This document shows positions 43,354 through 52,565 of a stretch of DNA of 64,000 nucleotides, piece by piece. The stretch covers positions 62,001-126,000 of the forward strand of contig JALHPZ010000013.1 of NCBI GenBank assembly GCA_022842245.1. Direction: 5' to 3'. The notes under the pieces were generated by a model. That model did not search any database. It was not told where the DNA came from and saw only the letters and a list, made by a program, of their open reading frames with translations. The position numbers were made by a program, and so were the translations under genes. The first letter of the stretch is position 1. Each line of letters begins with the position of its first letter. The DNA comes from Gemmataceae bacterium (GTDB lineage: Bacteria > Planctomycetota > Planctomycetia > Gemmatales > Gemmataceae).

Positions 43354-44505
43354 ATGTTTCAACAGGCGTGGAACATCGTCAAAGCGGTCTGGAACACCGA
43401 CACTACGCCCGAGGGCTTGGAGTCTGCGCTCGCCGAACTGCGAACCCGAGCGCCCACGCCGGTCTTCTGGCTTTTCGGGAAAACGCAATCGGGGAAGACA
43501 TCGATCATTCGCCATCTCACCGGTGCCGAGGACGCTGCTATCGGCAATGGGTTTCGCCCCTGCACCAAGACCAGTCGCGAGTATCCTTTTCCCACGGCCG
43601 ACGCGCCCCTGCTCAAGTTCCTCGATACCCGCGGACTGGACGAAGCCGGCTATGATCCGCGGCCGGACCTGGAGGCGTTCGGTTCCGTCGCACACGTCAT
43701 GGTCGTCACGGCCAAGCTCCGCGACCTCGCCCAGGGCAATGTCCGCGACGCATTGAGGGAGATCCGTTCCGAGTTCCCGAATCGCCCCGTGGTGCTCGCA
43801 CTCACTTGCCTCCACGAGGCCTACCCGCAGCGACAGCACCCGAGCTACCCGCCCATGAGCGAGCCGGAATACGTCCGGCTCCGCGACGAGCAGGCCAGAC
43901 AATTCGAAGGACTTCACGACGCGATCGTGTCGATCGACCTCACTCACCCCGATGAGGGCTTTGCCGAACCGAACTATGGCGGCGACGAATTGAAGAGCAC
44001 CTTGCTCCGATTACTACCGAACGCCTATCGCCAGTCGCTCGCCAATACCGCCGAACTGACCGCGAGCCTCAAGGACCTGCACGGACGTCACGCCGGACCG
44101 ATCATCCTCGGCTACGCGTCCCTCGCCGGTACGGCCGGCTCGCTCCCAATCCCCTTCGTCGATCTCGTACTGCTGCCCGGCATCCAATCGCGCATGGTCT
44201 ATCACCTCGCGAAGATCTATGGTCAGGAACTCACGGCCGTGCGTTTCCTCGAACTCGCCGGCTCTATCGGGATCGGCCTGCTCGCGAAGACCGCCGCGCG
44301 GCAACTCGCCAAACTGATCCCCGGCGTCGGCAGTGCCGCCGGAGCCGCGCTCGCCGCAGCCAGTACTTTCGCGCTCGGCAAGGCGTTCTGCCTCTACTAC
44401 GAGCAAGTGCACGAGGGTCATGTCCCCGACGCGGCCAAGTTGCGGAGCTATTACGAGAAGGAACTCGCCGCCGCGAGCAAGTCATGGAACCGGACGGCGC
44501 GATAA
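43354..44505 (+). CDS. P-loop GTPase with DUF697-like C-terminal region
   Basis: A 383-residue predicted GTPase. G1 is GKTQSGKTS (42-50) and G3 is DTRGLDE (91-97), with TKTS near 71-74 as a likely G2 threonine. The G4 position in the following strand (VVLALTCLHEAYP) lacks the NKxD guanine-specificity motif, as in some YcjX/DUF697 relatives. The C-terminal region has two hydrophobic helices (around LGYASLAGTAGSLPIPFVDLVLLPGIQSRMV and LAGSIGIGLLAKTAARQLAKLIPGVGSAAGAALAAASTFALG), resembling DUF697. It is therefore probably membrane-associated. Divergent from the ECF sigma gene. Confidence 0.82.
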   Translation: MFQQAWNIVKAVWNTDTTPEGLESALAELRTRAPTPVFWLFGKTQSGKTSIIRHLTGAEDAAIGNGFRPCTKTSREYPFPTADAPLLKFLDTRGLDEAGYDPRPDLEAFGSVAHVMVVTAKLRDLAQGNVRDALREIRSEFPNRPVVLALTCLHEAYPQRQHPSYPPMSEPEYVRLRDEQARQFEGLHDAIVSIDLTHPDEGFAEPNYGGDELKSTLLRLLPNAYRQSLANTAELTASLKDLHGRHAGPIILGYASLAGTAGSLPIPFVDLVLLPGIQSRMVYHLAKIYGQELTAVRFLELAGSIGIGLLAKTAARQLAKLIPGVGSAAGAALAAASTFALGKAFCLYYEQVHEGHVPDAAKLRSYYEKELAAASKSWNRTAR

Positions 44506-44569
44506 TCCCGTCGATTCCGCGCGGCCGATCGCCGATGAATGCGATGTCCGATGTACCGGAGGTCGATTC

Positions 44570-45772
44570 ATGGCGCGTCGGGTCTTCGCTGGTTTCGCCG
44601 TCTTCGCCAGTTTCGCTCCCAGCTCGGCGCAGATGCCGCCAATGCCGTTGCCGCCGACCATCCTGGCGAAACGGGAAGCTCGGGTTGATTTGCCGCGGCC
44701 TGAGAATCTGCGCGCGATCGACCCGAAGACACTGTCCGTGAAACGCCTCGCCGGACAATGGCAGCTCTGGGCGGACGACAAGCCCTTCAAGACCTTCGGC
44801 GAAAACGCCGACGACGCGAACGACGTGGCTCGTACCTTGCGCGAACTCTATCCGCAACGCTGGGGCGCGATCGGCACCGGCCGCACCGTCGTCGAGTATG
44901 GCCTCACCACCGACAACGATCAGAAACTCGTCGCACCACAAGTCGCCGGATTCGCCCGTTCGCTCACCGCGATGGATGCGAAGACTTTGCGAGTCGAACG
45001 GATCCGCGGCGTCTGGTGCCTGCGCGACGACGCCAATCTCCTGTTGAATTTCGGCGCGCACCGCAGCGATGCCGAACAGGCGTTGGCCGTCGCTCAAAAG
45101 TATGGCTTCAACCGGATCGGAACCGCCGGCCGCCGCGAGACCGCGATGACGTTCTTCACGGCTGCGCCGGACGGACTCGTGCCCGCGTCGACCCTGCCCG
45201 CCGGAGTCTCGTTCCGCATGCAGGTGGACGCCATGACGCGCACCGGCATCCCGCTGCCCGCATTCGGTTCGCTCGGCGAACGCAAACGCTTCGACCCCGC
45301 GACGGTGGAATACGTCGGCGAGTCGATGCCGATCGACCCGCGCCGCACCGAACTCCGGGCCGACACCGGCGGCATCTCGCTCGTCCACGGAAACGAGGTA
45401 CTCGCGCGATTCGCCGCCAACGACGATTACGCCGCCCGCGAAGCCCAGCGAGCCCTGCGCGACGCCCGCATCACCGAGTTCTGCCGCGTCGGCTCCGCCG
45501 GATGTTCCTTCTATCTCTGCAACGGTCAGGCACCCCGCAATCTGCCGCTGCACGCGCTCGGGCCGAGATTCGACACCGCCGGGCTCCGCACCGTCGACGT
45601 GCGCGGCGTCTGGCACGTCGCCGACACGCTCGGCCGACCAATCGCCGCCGCCGGGACCCGGGACGACGCCGACACGCTCCTGCGCACGATCCGCGCATTC
45701 GGTTTCGATCAGGTCGCCGCGTTTCCCAACATCGGCAAGCCGGCGCTGACCGTCTTTGCCAAGTCTCGCTAG
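44570..45772 (+). CDS. secreted protein built from four copies of an unrecognised repeat
   Basis: A 400-residue protein with a signal peptide (MARRVFAGFAVFASFAPSSAQ) behind a GGAGG ribosome site (start at 44570). I do not recognise the family. By eye, four related units of about 58 residues cover about 54-112, 138-199, 259-320 and 337-398. Each has a first strand (LRVERIRGVWCL / LSVKRLAGQWQL / LRTVDVRGVWHV), a short acidic turn, a phenylalanine or alanine before a DA/EA-rich helix (DAEQALAVAQKYGF), then a closing strand (TAMTFFTA / ALTVFAKS). The third copy is the most diverged and has two cysteines around it. Function unknown; probably extracytoplasmic binding. Confidence 0.75.
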   Translation: MARRVFAGFAVFASFAPSSAQMPPMPLPPTILAKREARVDLPRPENLRAIDPKTLSVKRLAGQWQLWADDKPFKTFGENADDANDVARTLRELYPQRWGAIGTGRTVVEYGLTTDNDQKLVAPQVAGFARSLTAMDAKTLRVERIRGVWCLRDDANLLLNFGAHRSDAEQALAVAQKYGFNRIGTAGRRETAMTFFTAAPDGLVPASTLPAGVSFRMQVDAMTRTGIPLPAFGSLGERKRFDPATVEYVGESMPIDPRRTELRADTGGISLVHGNEVLARFAANDDYAAREAQRALRDARITEFCRVGSAGCSFYLCNGQAPRNLPLHALGPRFDTAGLRTVDVRGVWHVADTLGRPIAAAGTRDDADTLLRTIRAFGFDQVAAFPNIGKPALTVFAKSR

Positions 45773-45853
45773 GATTTCCGGGGTTGCCGGTTCGAACGAT
45801 TTCGATTGACTGAAGGCATCGGGGCTTCGGTCCCCGCCCCCGATTCGAGTGCC

Positions 45854-46987
45854 ATGACTCCATTACCGCCGCGTGCCGCCGACGTGATCCGTAAACCTCG
45901 GGAATGGTCGCCGCGGCTGTGGGAAGGCGCCGACTTCTTCGCATGGCTCAAGATCTTCTTCGGTAATCACGCCGCCGTCGGGCTGCCCTACTGGTACATC
46001 GCCGGCATCGTCGGCGGGATGAGTTTCACCCACACCTGGCTGCGCTGGCTGCAAAACGGACTCTACGGCCGCCGCATCGCCGACACCCAGATCGAACACG
46101 CTCCGCTCTTCGTCGTCGGCCACTGGCGCACCGGCACCACGCTCCTCCACGAACTCCTGATCCTCGACGAACGCCATTCCTTCCCGGACACCTTCGCCTG
46201 CTTCGTGCCGAACCACATTCTCCTGAGCGAATCGTTCTTCAAGGAAAAACTCTGGTTCCTGATGCCCGAGAAGCGGCCGATGGACAACATGGCCGCCGGA
46301 TGGGAGCGACCGCAGGAAGATGAATTCGCGCTCTGCCTGATGGGCCAGCCCAGCACTTACGCCGACTTGGCGTTTCCGAATCGCGAGAGCTTGTTCCCGG
46401 GCGCACTCGATCTCTCGGGTCTGACTCCCCGGCAACTGCACGACTGGAAACGCGCCTTCCGCCGTTTCATTCAGACGCTCACCTACCGCGACCGGCGCCG
46501 GCTCGTGCTCAAGTCGCCGCCGCATACCGCCCGCATCCCGACCCTGCTCGAACTGTTCCCGAACGCGAAGTTCGTACATATCCAGCGCGATCCGCACGTG
46601 CTCTTCTCCAGCACCGTGAACCTCTGGAAATCGCTCGGCAAGAAGCACGGACTGCAAACGCAAACGAACGACTCGCTCATCGAAGAAAAGGTCTTTCGCG
46701 AGTTCCGCACGATCCACGAACGCTACGAGGCCGCGAAGGGATCGATCCCCGCCGGCAACCTCATCGAAGTGCGGTACGAGGAATTCGTGACCGACCTCGT
46801 CGGCGGCATGGAGCGAGTCTACGACGGATTGGATCTCGGCGGCTTCGATGCGGTGCGCCCGCGGATCGAAGGCTATGCCGCCCGCAACAAGAACTACGAA
46901 ACGAACAAGTACGAGCAATCGCCGGAGTTGCGGGCGCGGATCCGCGCCCGCTGGGGCGACATCATTGAGAAGCAGGGCTACGCTTAG
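45854..46987 (+). CDS. sulfotransferase family protein
   Basis: Sulfotransferase of the Sulfotransfer_3 type, 377 residues. ATG at 45854. The PAPS 5'-phosphosulfate loop is VVGHWRTGTTLLHELL (about residues 90-105) and the 3'-phosphate motif is in KFVHIQRDPHVLFSSTVNLW. The region KSPPHTARIPTLLELFPNAKF is also typical. It should transfer sulfate from PAPS to a carbohydrate, lipid or protein; the acceptor is unknown. A short hydrophobic stretch near residues 45-60 is not a classical signal peptide. Confidence 0.9.
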   Translation: MTPLPPRAADVIRKPREWSPRLWEGADFFAWLKIFFGNHAAVGLPYWYIAGIVGGMSFTHTWLRWLQNGLYGRRIADTQIEHAPLFVVGHWRTGTTLLHELLILDERHSFPDTFACFVPNHILLSESFFKEKLWFLMPEKRPMDNMAAGWERPQEDEFALCLMGQPSTYADLAFPNRESLFPGALDLSGLTPRQLHDWKRAFRRFIQTLTYRDRRRLVLKSPPHTARIPTLLELFPNAKFVHIQRDPHVLFSSTVNLWKSLGKKHGLQTQTNDSLIEEKVFREFRTIHERYEAAKGSIPAGNLIEVRYEEFVTDLVGGMERVYDGLDLGGFDAVRPRIEGYAARNKNYETNKYEQSPELRARIRARWGDIIEKQGYA

Positions 46988-47023
46988 ACACGACTCTGGT
47001 CCGCCTGGTGATTCCGCCACGAG

Positions 47024-47094
47024 CGCGCCACCCTTCGGCGGAATCACTCCCGATTTCCGGAAGCGCCATAGCCCGATAACGACTTACGTCGATT
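47024..47094 (+). repeat. dispersed intergenic repeat, copy B
   Basis: Partner of 7487-7557: the same 71-base core at about 75 percent identity and without gaps, located 37 bases after the sulfotransferase stop and before the convergent site-2 protease gene. The AACGACTTACGT block is shared exactly. Confidence 0.6.
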
Positions 47095-47121
47095 TTCGTC
47101 ACCACGGCTTCCGAACGCGGC

Positions 47122-49350
47122 TCACCACTTCATCCACAGTTTGATCAAACGGTAGATATCCAGTCCAACCGTGAACGCCATCAGGCACAGCACCATCGCC
47201 AAACCGATGTAGCTGAGGATGATGAACACGCGCTCCGGCGGCGGCTTGCCGCGGAAGCCCTCATAGATCAGGAACATCATGTGTCCGCCGTCCAGCATCG
47301 GGATCGGCAGGAAGTTCACGACCGCCAGGTTGATGTTGATGAGCGCCAGCAGCAGGATCAGTTTCCACACGCTCTCGCCGGCTAGGATGTAGGAGATGCG
47401 CGCGAGCGTGATCGGCCCGCTCATCGTCTGCACCGCCGAAACCCGACCGAAGAGCATCGCGTAGAGGTTGATGTAGGTGCTCTGCACCATGCGCAAGGTG
47501 CGGTAGGCACCCATCTGGAGCGCTTCGCCGATCGAGCTCGCCTTCTGGATGCGGAACTCGTTCAGGAAGTTCAAGTGATTGACGTCGAGGCCGAATTCGC
47601 GAGTTTCGGCTGTCGCGAGTGTCATCTCCTTCTTCTCGCCCGATCGGTTGACGCGCACCTGGCACTCGTGCGGGGCGTTCAACTGAACGTATTCGTCCAC
47701 ATAGGCCCACTGGTTTGGCTTGGCGTTCTGCCAGTTTCCTTCGTCCGGCTTCCCCTTCGCGTCGAGGTAGCGGAACTTCACGCCTTCGATCGTGTCGTTC
47801 GGCTTGAAGCCCGCTTCCTCGGCGGGCGAACCCGGCGCGACCGCGTCCACCACCGCCTGCACGTGAAACGCGAATCCGAGTCCGTTCACCGCCAGCGGCG
47901 TGGAGGCCTTCATTCCTGTCATCCGGTCGAGGCGGGCCTCGTCGTCCCACGCGAGATCGAGGGTGATCCGCTTCTCGGAATGGTCGCCGGGTTGCTCCCG
48001 CAGCACGGTCACCTTCACGGTCTTCCCACCCGGCGTCCGATCGGCCCAGCGGTTGATTTCCAGCGGCAGTTGGAGCGGGTCGAGTGGCTTGACGGTGCGC
48101 CCGGCCGTGGCTTCGACCTTGCCCCCGGCGGCGAGCACCGTGGTCCCGAACTCGACTTCGACGATCCGGTCGCCGGGGTTGGCGCCGTCCTTCGCCTGCA
48201 TCTGCGCGCGGTCGGCCGCGGAGCCGGCGCGGGTGGCGACGATCGGCCCCATGCGCATCCGGAGGCCGGATTCCCGGCGGAAGGTCGGCAGCACCGTCAC
48301 GGTGGCCTCGGAGGCCTCCTGCCCCTTCGGCGCGAGCCGTCGGACCTGGAACGCGATCGGTTCGCCGGCGAGTTTCGCGAGTCGACGGTAGTAGTGGAAG
48401 ACGGCGCCAAGTCCGTCTTTGGAAGCGGCAAGCGGCGTGATCTTGCGATCCTTCTCGTCCGGGTCGGTCATGCCGATGATCGTGTCGCCGGCGCGGAATC
48501 CGTGTCCGTCGCTGCCGGTCGCGGTCGCGGCCGTGGAGCCGAGCCGCACGGGGGACGAGTCTTCGTACTTGCGACCGTGGTAGAGTTGCAGCGATTCGGT
48601 GGGCGCGATGCCGAGCATCGGGAACGGCGCGCCCTCGTCGAGGATCGGCTCGGCCTTGATGGTCCGCTGCTGGCCGCGATGCTCGAGCCTCAGGTCGATC
48701 TGGTCCCCCTTGTCCGTGGCCCAGACGATCGGGCGCAGGTCGTCGAACCAGGGGTTCTCGCGGTCGGCGATCTTGCGGATTTCGGTGCCGGTGCGGATGT
48801 TCTGCCGCCACGCCGTGCCGCCGGCTTCCATCTGGGCGATGGTCGCGGGCATTTCTTCTAGTCCGTTCATATAGACGAGAACGAACAGGACGGAGGCGAG
48901 CAGGATGTTCATGATGACGCCGGCGGAGATGATGAACATCCGCTCGATGACGGTCTGGTTCTTGAACGAGCGCGGGTCGCGGTCGGCGTCTTCGTCGTTG
49001 GCGCCGTCCCCTTCGCCGAGCATCTTGACGAAGCCGCCGAGAGGGACCATTGCGAGTTTGTAGGTGGTCTCGCCGTACTTGTAGGCGCAGAAGGGCAACG
49101 CGGGTCCGAAGCCGATGGAGAAGGTTTCGACGCGGACGTTGCAGAGCTTGGCGGCGCCGAAGTGGCCGAGTTCGTGGATGAAGATGATGAATGTCAGACC
49201 GGCGGCGGCGAGGACGACGCTGAGCGGGTCGAGATAGCGCAGGACGAGGACGAGGCAGATCGCGCCGATCAGCACGGAGAGCAGGTTCTGGCGCAGCCAG
49301 GAGGCGGGGGTTTCTTCGGCGGGCGCCGGCGGGTTCACGGGCTTGTCCAA
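47122..49350 (-). CDS. rseP: RseP-type site-2 metalloprotease (M50), enlarged
   Basis: Intramembrane zinc protease of family M50, 742 residues, longer than the roughly 450 of E. coli RseP. The zinc motif HELGH (His59-His63) lies in the first transmembrane block (LTFIIFIHELGHFGAAKLCNV), and the third ligand region is MLDGGHMMFL near the C-terminus. Between them are at least two PDZ-like segments (VDAVAPGSPAEEAGFKPND is the clearest) plus long soluble inserts, which account for the extra length. RseP-type enzymes cleave membrane proteins to release signals such as sigma factors. The gene overlaps the end of dxr by 16 bases, a widespread arrangement. Confidence 0.92.
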   Translation of the reverse strand: MDKPVNPPAPAEETPASWLRQNLLSVLIGAICLVLVLRYLDPLSVVLAAAGLTFIIFIHELGHFGAAKLCNVRVETFSIGFGPALPFCAYKYGETTYKLAMVPLGGFVKMLGEGDGANDEDADRDPRSFKNQTVIERMFIISAGVIMNILLASVLFVLVYMNGLEEMPATIAQMEAGGTAWRQNIRTGTEIRKIADRENPWFDDLRPIVWATDKGDQIDLRLEHRGQQRTIKAEPILDEGAPFPMLGIAPTESLQLYHGRKYEDSSPVRLGSTAATATGSDGHGFRAGDTIIGMTDPDEKDRKITPLAASKDGLGAVFHYYRRLAKLAGEPIAFQVRRLAPKGQEASEATVTVLPTFRRESGLRMRMGPIVATRAGSAADRAQMQAKDGANPGDRIVEVEFGTTVLAAGGKVEATAGRTVKPLDPLQLPLEINRWADRTPGGKTVKVTVLREQPGDHSEKRITLDLAWDDEARLDRMTGMKASTPLAVNGLGFAFHVQAVVDAVAPGSPAEEAGFKPNDTIEGVKFRYLDAKGKPDEGNWQNAKPNQWAYVDEYVQLNAPHECQVRVNRSGEKKEMTLATAETREFGLDVNHLNFLNEFRIQKASSIGEALQMGAYRTLRMVQSTYINLYAMLFGRVSAVQTMSGPITLARISYILAGESVWKLILLLALININLAVVNFLPIPMLDGGHMMFLIYEGFRGKPPPERVFIILSYIGLAMVLCLMAFTVGLDIYRLIKLWMKW

Positions 49351-50519
49351 CGCGAGACCTCCTGCCGCGCCCGGCGGTCGGCGGCGAGCAGGCCGGCGAG
49401 CGTCGGGGACGGGTCGAAATCATGGGAGTCGAGCACGGCCCGGCAGCACCGGGCGATGTCGAGGAATTTCATTCCGCCGGCGAGGAACCGCTCGACGGCG
49501 GCCTCGTTCGCGGCGTTCAACACGGCCCCGGTGGTTCCACCGCGTCGGGCCACTTCGAATCCGAGGTCGATCGCGGGGAACGTCCCGCGGTCCACCGACT
49601 CGAACCGGAGTTCGGCGAGCGATCGCCAGTCCAACTTCTTCGCCGGCCCCGGCACGCGATCCGGGTACAGCATTGCCAACTGGATCGGCAGCCGCATATC
49701 CGGCGGCGACAGTTGCGCCAACACCGAGCCGTCGACGAACTCGACGAACGAGTGCACGACGGATGCTGGATGGACGATGACGTCGATCTGTTCCGGCTTC
49801 AGATCGAATAGCCAGCGCGCCTCGATCACCTCGAGCGCTTTGTTCATCATCGTCGCGGAATCGACGCTGATCTTCGGCCCCATGTTCCAGGTAGGGTGCC
49901 GCAGCGCCTCTTCCACGGGGACATTCGCGAGTTCGGCGGAGGTCTTTCCGCGGAAGGGTCCGCCGCTGGCGGTCAGAACGACTTTTTCCACGTCCTCGGC
50001 CGCGTGACCGGTCATTGCCTGCCGGATCGCCGAGTGCTCGCTGTCGACAGGCAGGATCGTCACGCCGCGCCGGGCCGCGAGTTCCATGACCAGCGAACCG
50101 GCGACAACGAGCGTCTCTTTGTTCGCGAGGGCGATCGTTTTGCCCGTCTCGATCGCGGCCCAGGTTCCCATCAGTCCCGCCGCGCCGACCACGGCGGAGA
50201 CGACCAGATCGATGTCCGGATCCGTCGCCAGCCGGATGACGCCGTCGGAGCCGAACAACAGGGTGGTTTCCGGGGGGAACGCCGTGCGATCCACGTTGGG
50301 GATCAAGCCGGCGTCGGCGATCAAGGCGTATCGGGGTTTGAATTCCCGGCATTGCTCGGCCAGTTCGGTCCAGCGGGAATTCGCAGCCAAACCGACGATC
50401 TCGACTCGATCCGGGTGGTGCCGGGCGACGTCGAGGGCGTTGCGGCCGATGGAGCCGGTGCTGCCGAACACGGCGATCCGTCGTCGTACTCTCGTTTCAG
50501 GAGGTGAGGTCGAACTCAC
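49335..50519 (-). CDS. dxr: 1-deoxy-D-xylulose 5-phosphate reductoisomerase
   Basis: Dxr (IspC), second enzyme of the methylerythritol phosphate route to isoprenoids: converts DXP to MEP with NADPH. 394 residues, GTG start at 50519 with ACAGGA upstream. NADPH site GSTGSIGRNALDV, the ALANKETLVVAG block, the metal/substrate motif PVDSEHSAI, ASGGPFRG, NMGPKISVDSATMMNKALEVIEA and the C-terminal NAANEAAVERFL are all present. Cytoplasmic. Followed directly by the site-2 protease gene. Confidence 0.96.
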   Translation of the reverse strand: MSSTSPPETRVRRRIAVFGSTGSIGRNALDVARHHPDRVEIVGLAANSRWTELAEQCREFKPRYALIADAGLIPNVDRTAFPPETTLLFGSDGVIRLATDPDIDLVVSAVVGAAGLMGTWAAIETGKTIALANKETLVVAGSLVMELAARRGVTILPVDSEHSAIRQAMTGHAAEDVEKVVLTASGGPFRGKTSAELANVPVEEALRHPTWNMGPKISVDSATMMNKALEVIEARWLFDLKPEQIDVIVHPASVVHSFVEFVDGSVLAQLSPPDMRLPIQLAMLYPDRVPGPAKKLDWRSLAELRFESVDRGTFPAIDLGFEVARRGGTTGAVLNAANEAAVERFLAGGMKFLDIARCCRAVLDSHDFDPSPTLAGLLAADRRARQEVSRWTSP

Positions 50520-50602
50520 GCGGTCATCCTGTCGGTCCGGTTCGATTCGGAAATTGTAGGGACGGGCAACCGATTGCCGCGAAACAGACCCGCCGGAGGA
50601 CC

Positions 50603-50660
50603 AAAAATAACGAACCGCAGCGAGAATGGAGCGATATGTCGCTCGTCATTCCAGCTGCGG
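50603..50660 (-). terminator. rho-independent terminator after the pseudokinase gene
   Basis: An imperfect stem of about 20 base pairs (CCGCAGC... / ...GCTGCGG, 50615-50660), 21 bases beyond the stop at 50681. On the minus strand it is followed by a T-rich run (complement of AAAAATAA, 50603-50610). It separates the kinase transcript from dxr. Confidence 0.7.
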
Positions 50661-50680
50661 TCACGTGTTTCAGTGGATTA

Positions 50681-52333
50681 TCATTTCATCATAACAGTCG
50701 CGCCGAGAAAAACAAGGCTCGCCAGCAACATGGCGGCCAGAATGAGGCCCAGCGTGCCAAAGGCACCGCCGGACTCCGGTTCGTCGTCCGGCGGAATCCA
50801 ACCGCCGGGCATGCTTTGGCGATTGGGATCGGCGAAGGGCGGAGGTTCCGCCAGTGCGGGGGTGAGCGGAACTTCGCCGGCTTCCATTCCGGGCAGATTG
50901 AGGGAGGCTCGGCTCGGGAACGCCGGCGAACCGGGCCGCGGGGGCAACTGACTTGGTGCGGGCAGTCCGCCGCCGAAGCTTTGTCGGGCGGCCGGGGTCG
51001 GTCGTGCGATTGGATTGGGTGCAGGATTCGGTGCCCCGCCCGTTCGGCTAGGCGGCATGACCGGGGCAAAACCGGAGGTGCTGGCCGCCAGCGGTCGCGG
51101 TGCCGGAATGGATGCCGGCAACGCGGTGGCCGCCGGTGGAGGTGTCTGCACGGGGCTGGCGACCCGTCCGGGCATCGGACGAGGGCCGATGCTGGAACCT
51201 CCGCCACCCGTCGACGGTGCCAAGCCGGCGATACGGTTGCGGGAACCGGGCATTGTGCGGGACGCGGCGGCCGGCGGAGTCTCCACGGAAACCATGGCCA
51301 TGTCGCCGACGAACGGCTCCAAAGCTTCCACGACTTCGTCGAGTCCGGCGAACCGATCTTCGGGCTTCTTAGCCATCAGCCGATGCACGACCTCGACCAC
51401 CGCCTCCGGCACGTCGGGATTGAATTCGTGGATGGACTGTGGTTCCTTGGTCTGGTGCGCCATCATCTTTTCGACGGCGCTCCCTTCCGGGAACGGCGGG
51501 TGGCCGGTCAGGCAGTTGTAGAGCACGCAGCCGAGGCTGTACTGGTCGCCGGCCGGCGTGCGGTTGGTCGGCTCGAGGATGCTTTCCGGGCTGGCGCAGT
51601 CGAGGCCGCTGGTGAGCGTGTTCGCGGTGGACATCGTGTCGACGAGGGATTCGCCTTCGTTTTCGACGAGGAGCGAGCCGATGCCGAAGTCGAGGATGCG
51701 GGCCTGCCCGTCGGCGCCGATCATGATGTTCGAGGGTTTCACCAAGCCGTGGAACAGATTGTTCTGGTGGGCGACCGCCAGGCCTTGGGCGACCTGCATG
51801 CCGATGAGGGCCGACTGGGCGACGGAGAGGCGGCCATCGCGGGCGATGAGTGCTTCGAGGGTTTGGCCTTCGGCGAGCGGCCAGACGAGGTAGTGCAGGC
51901 CCCCGGCGGTGCCGACATCGACGAACGGCAGCACGGCCGGATGCTGGAACTGGCTGAACGATCGCACTTGGCGACGGGCCAGTCGGACATTCCACATACT
52001 GCGGCGCGGGAGAACCTTGACGGCGTAGGTGGTCGAATCGTTCTTGGAGGTGGCGCGATAGACCTGGCCCATGCTTCCCTGGCCGATCGCATCCTGAAGG
52101 ATGTAAGGCCCGAGGACCAAACCTTGCGTCTTGCCATTCAGGATCCGCTCGGCCTGGAACGCCGTGAGCGCGTTCCCCTGGACCATGTACTCCGCCAGCG
52201 CCGGCGCTTCGGCTCGCGGGTTGCGCTTGAGGAAGTCGCCGACGAGTTGGTCGAGCTGACCGCGATCGATCAACCCGCTGCGGCGGAGATCCCAAACGAA
52301 CCACTCGCACGCGCCCAAATCGTTCGTCACCAT
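50681..52333 (-). CDS. Hanks-type pseudokinase with C-terminal membrane anchor
   Basis: Ser/Thr-kinase-like protein, 550 residues from the ATG at 52333. The N-terminal about 75 residues are helical (DQLVGDFLKRNPR... AFQAERILNGKTQGLVLGPY). The fold is clear: glycine loop GQGSMG at 84-89, Lys106 in YAVKVLPR, DFG at 215-217 and a CASPESI activation-loop end. But the catalytic HRDLKPxN reads HGLVKPSN (195-202), so the catalytic Asp is absent, and the helix-C glutamate position reads RRQVRSF. A long Pro/Ala/Gly-rich linker and a final transmembrane helix follow. A sensor or scaffold role is inferred. Upstream on its strand are two TTGACA boxes (52452-52465) with a poor -10. Confidence 0.88.
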   Translation of the reverse strand: MVTNDLGACEWFVWDLRRSGLIDRGQLDQLVGDFLKRNPRAEAPALAEYMVQGNALTAFQAERILNGKTQGLVLGPYILQDAIGQGSMGQVYRATSKNDSTTYAVKVLPRRSMWNVRLARRQVRSFSQFQHPAVLPFVDVGTAGGLHYLVWPLAEGQTLEALIARDGRLSVAQSALIGMQVAQGLAVAHQNNLFHGLVKPSNIMIGADGQARILDFGIGSLLVENEGESLVDTMSTANTLTSGLDCASPESILEPTNRTPAGDQYSLGCVLYNCLTGHPPFPEGSAVEKMMAHQTKEPQSIHEFNPDVPEAVVEVVHRLMAKKPEDRFAGLDEVVEALEPFVGDMAMVSVETPPAAASRTMPGSRNRIAGLAPSTGGGGSSIGPRPMPGRVASPVQTPPPAATALPASIPAPRPLAASTSGFAPVMPPSRTGGAPNPAPNPIARPTPAARQSFGGGLPAPSQLPPRPGSPAFPSRASLNLPGMEAGEVPLTPALAEPPPFADPNRQSMPGGWIPPDDEPESGGAFGTLGLILAAMLLASLVFLGATVMMK

Positions 52334-52565
52334 GATGCCGTAATCCTTAAGGGATGGCGAGCCGGGGGATGGTTTCCCGAGCGCCGGGACGCGGCTTCTC
52401 TTCACCGCTCCGGAATTCTTGCTCGCCCAAACCTAGGTCACGGAATCAGGCTGTCAAACTGTCAACCGGCGTTTTCAGGTTGAACAAAAGCCATATCCTG
52501 ACGGGATATTTTGTGTCAGGCCTTCGATTGAAACTCTCCGTCTGGAACCATCACGAGACCCGCGA

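Noticed and set aside
45805-45829. Possible terminator hairpin (GGGGCTTCGGTCCCC) before the sulfotransferase gene
   Set aside because: Short stem with a mismatch, no T-run, and too close to the following start to call.
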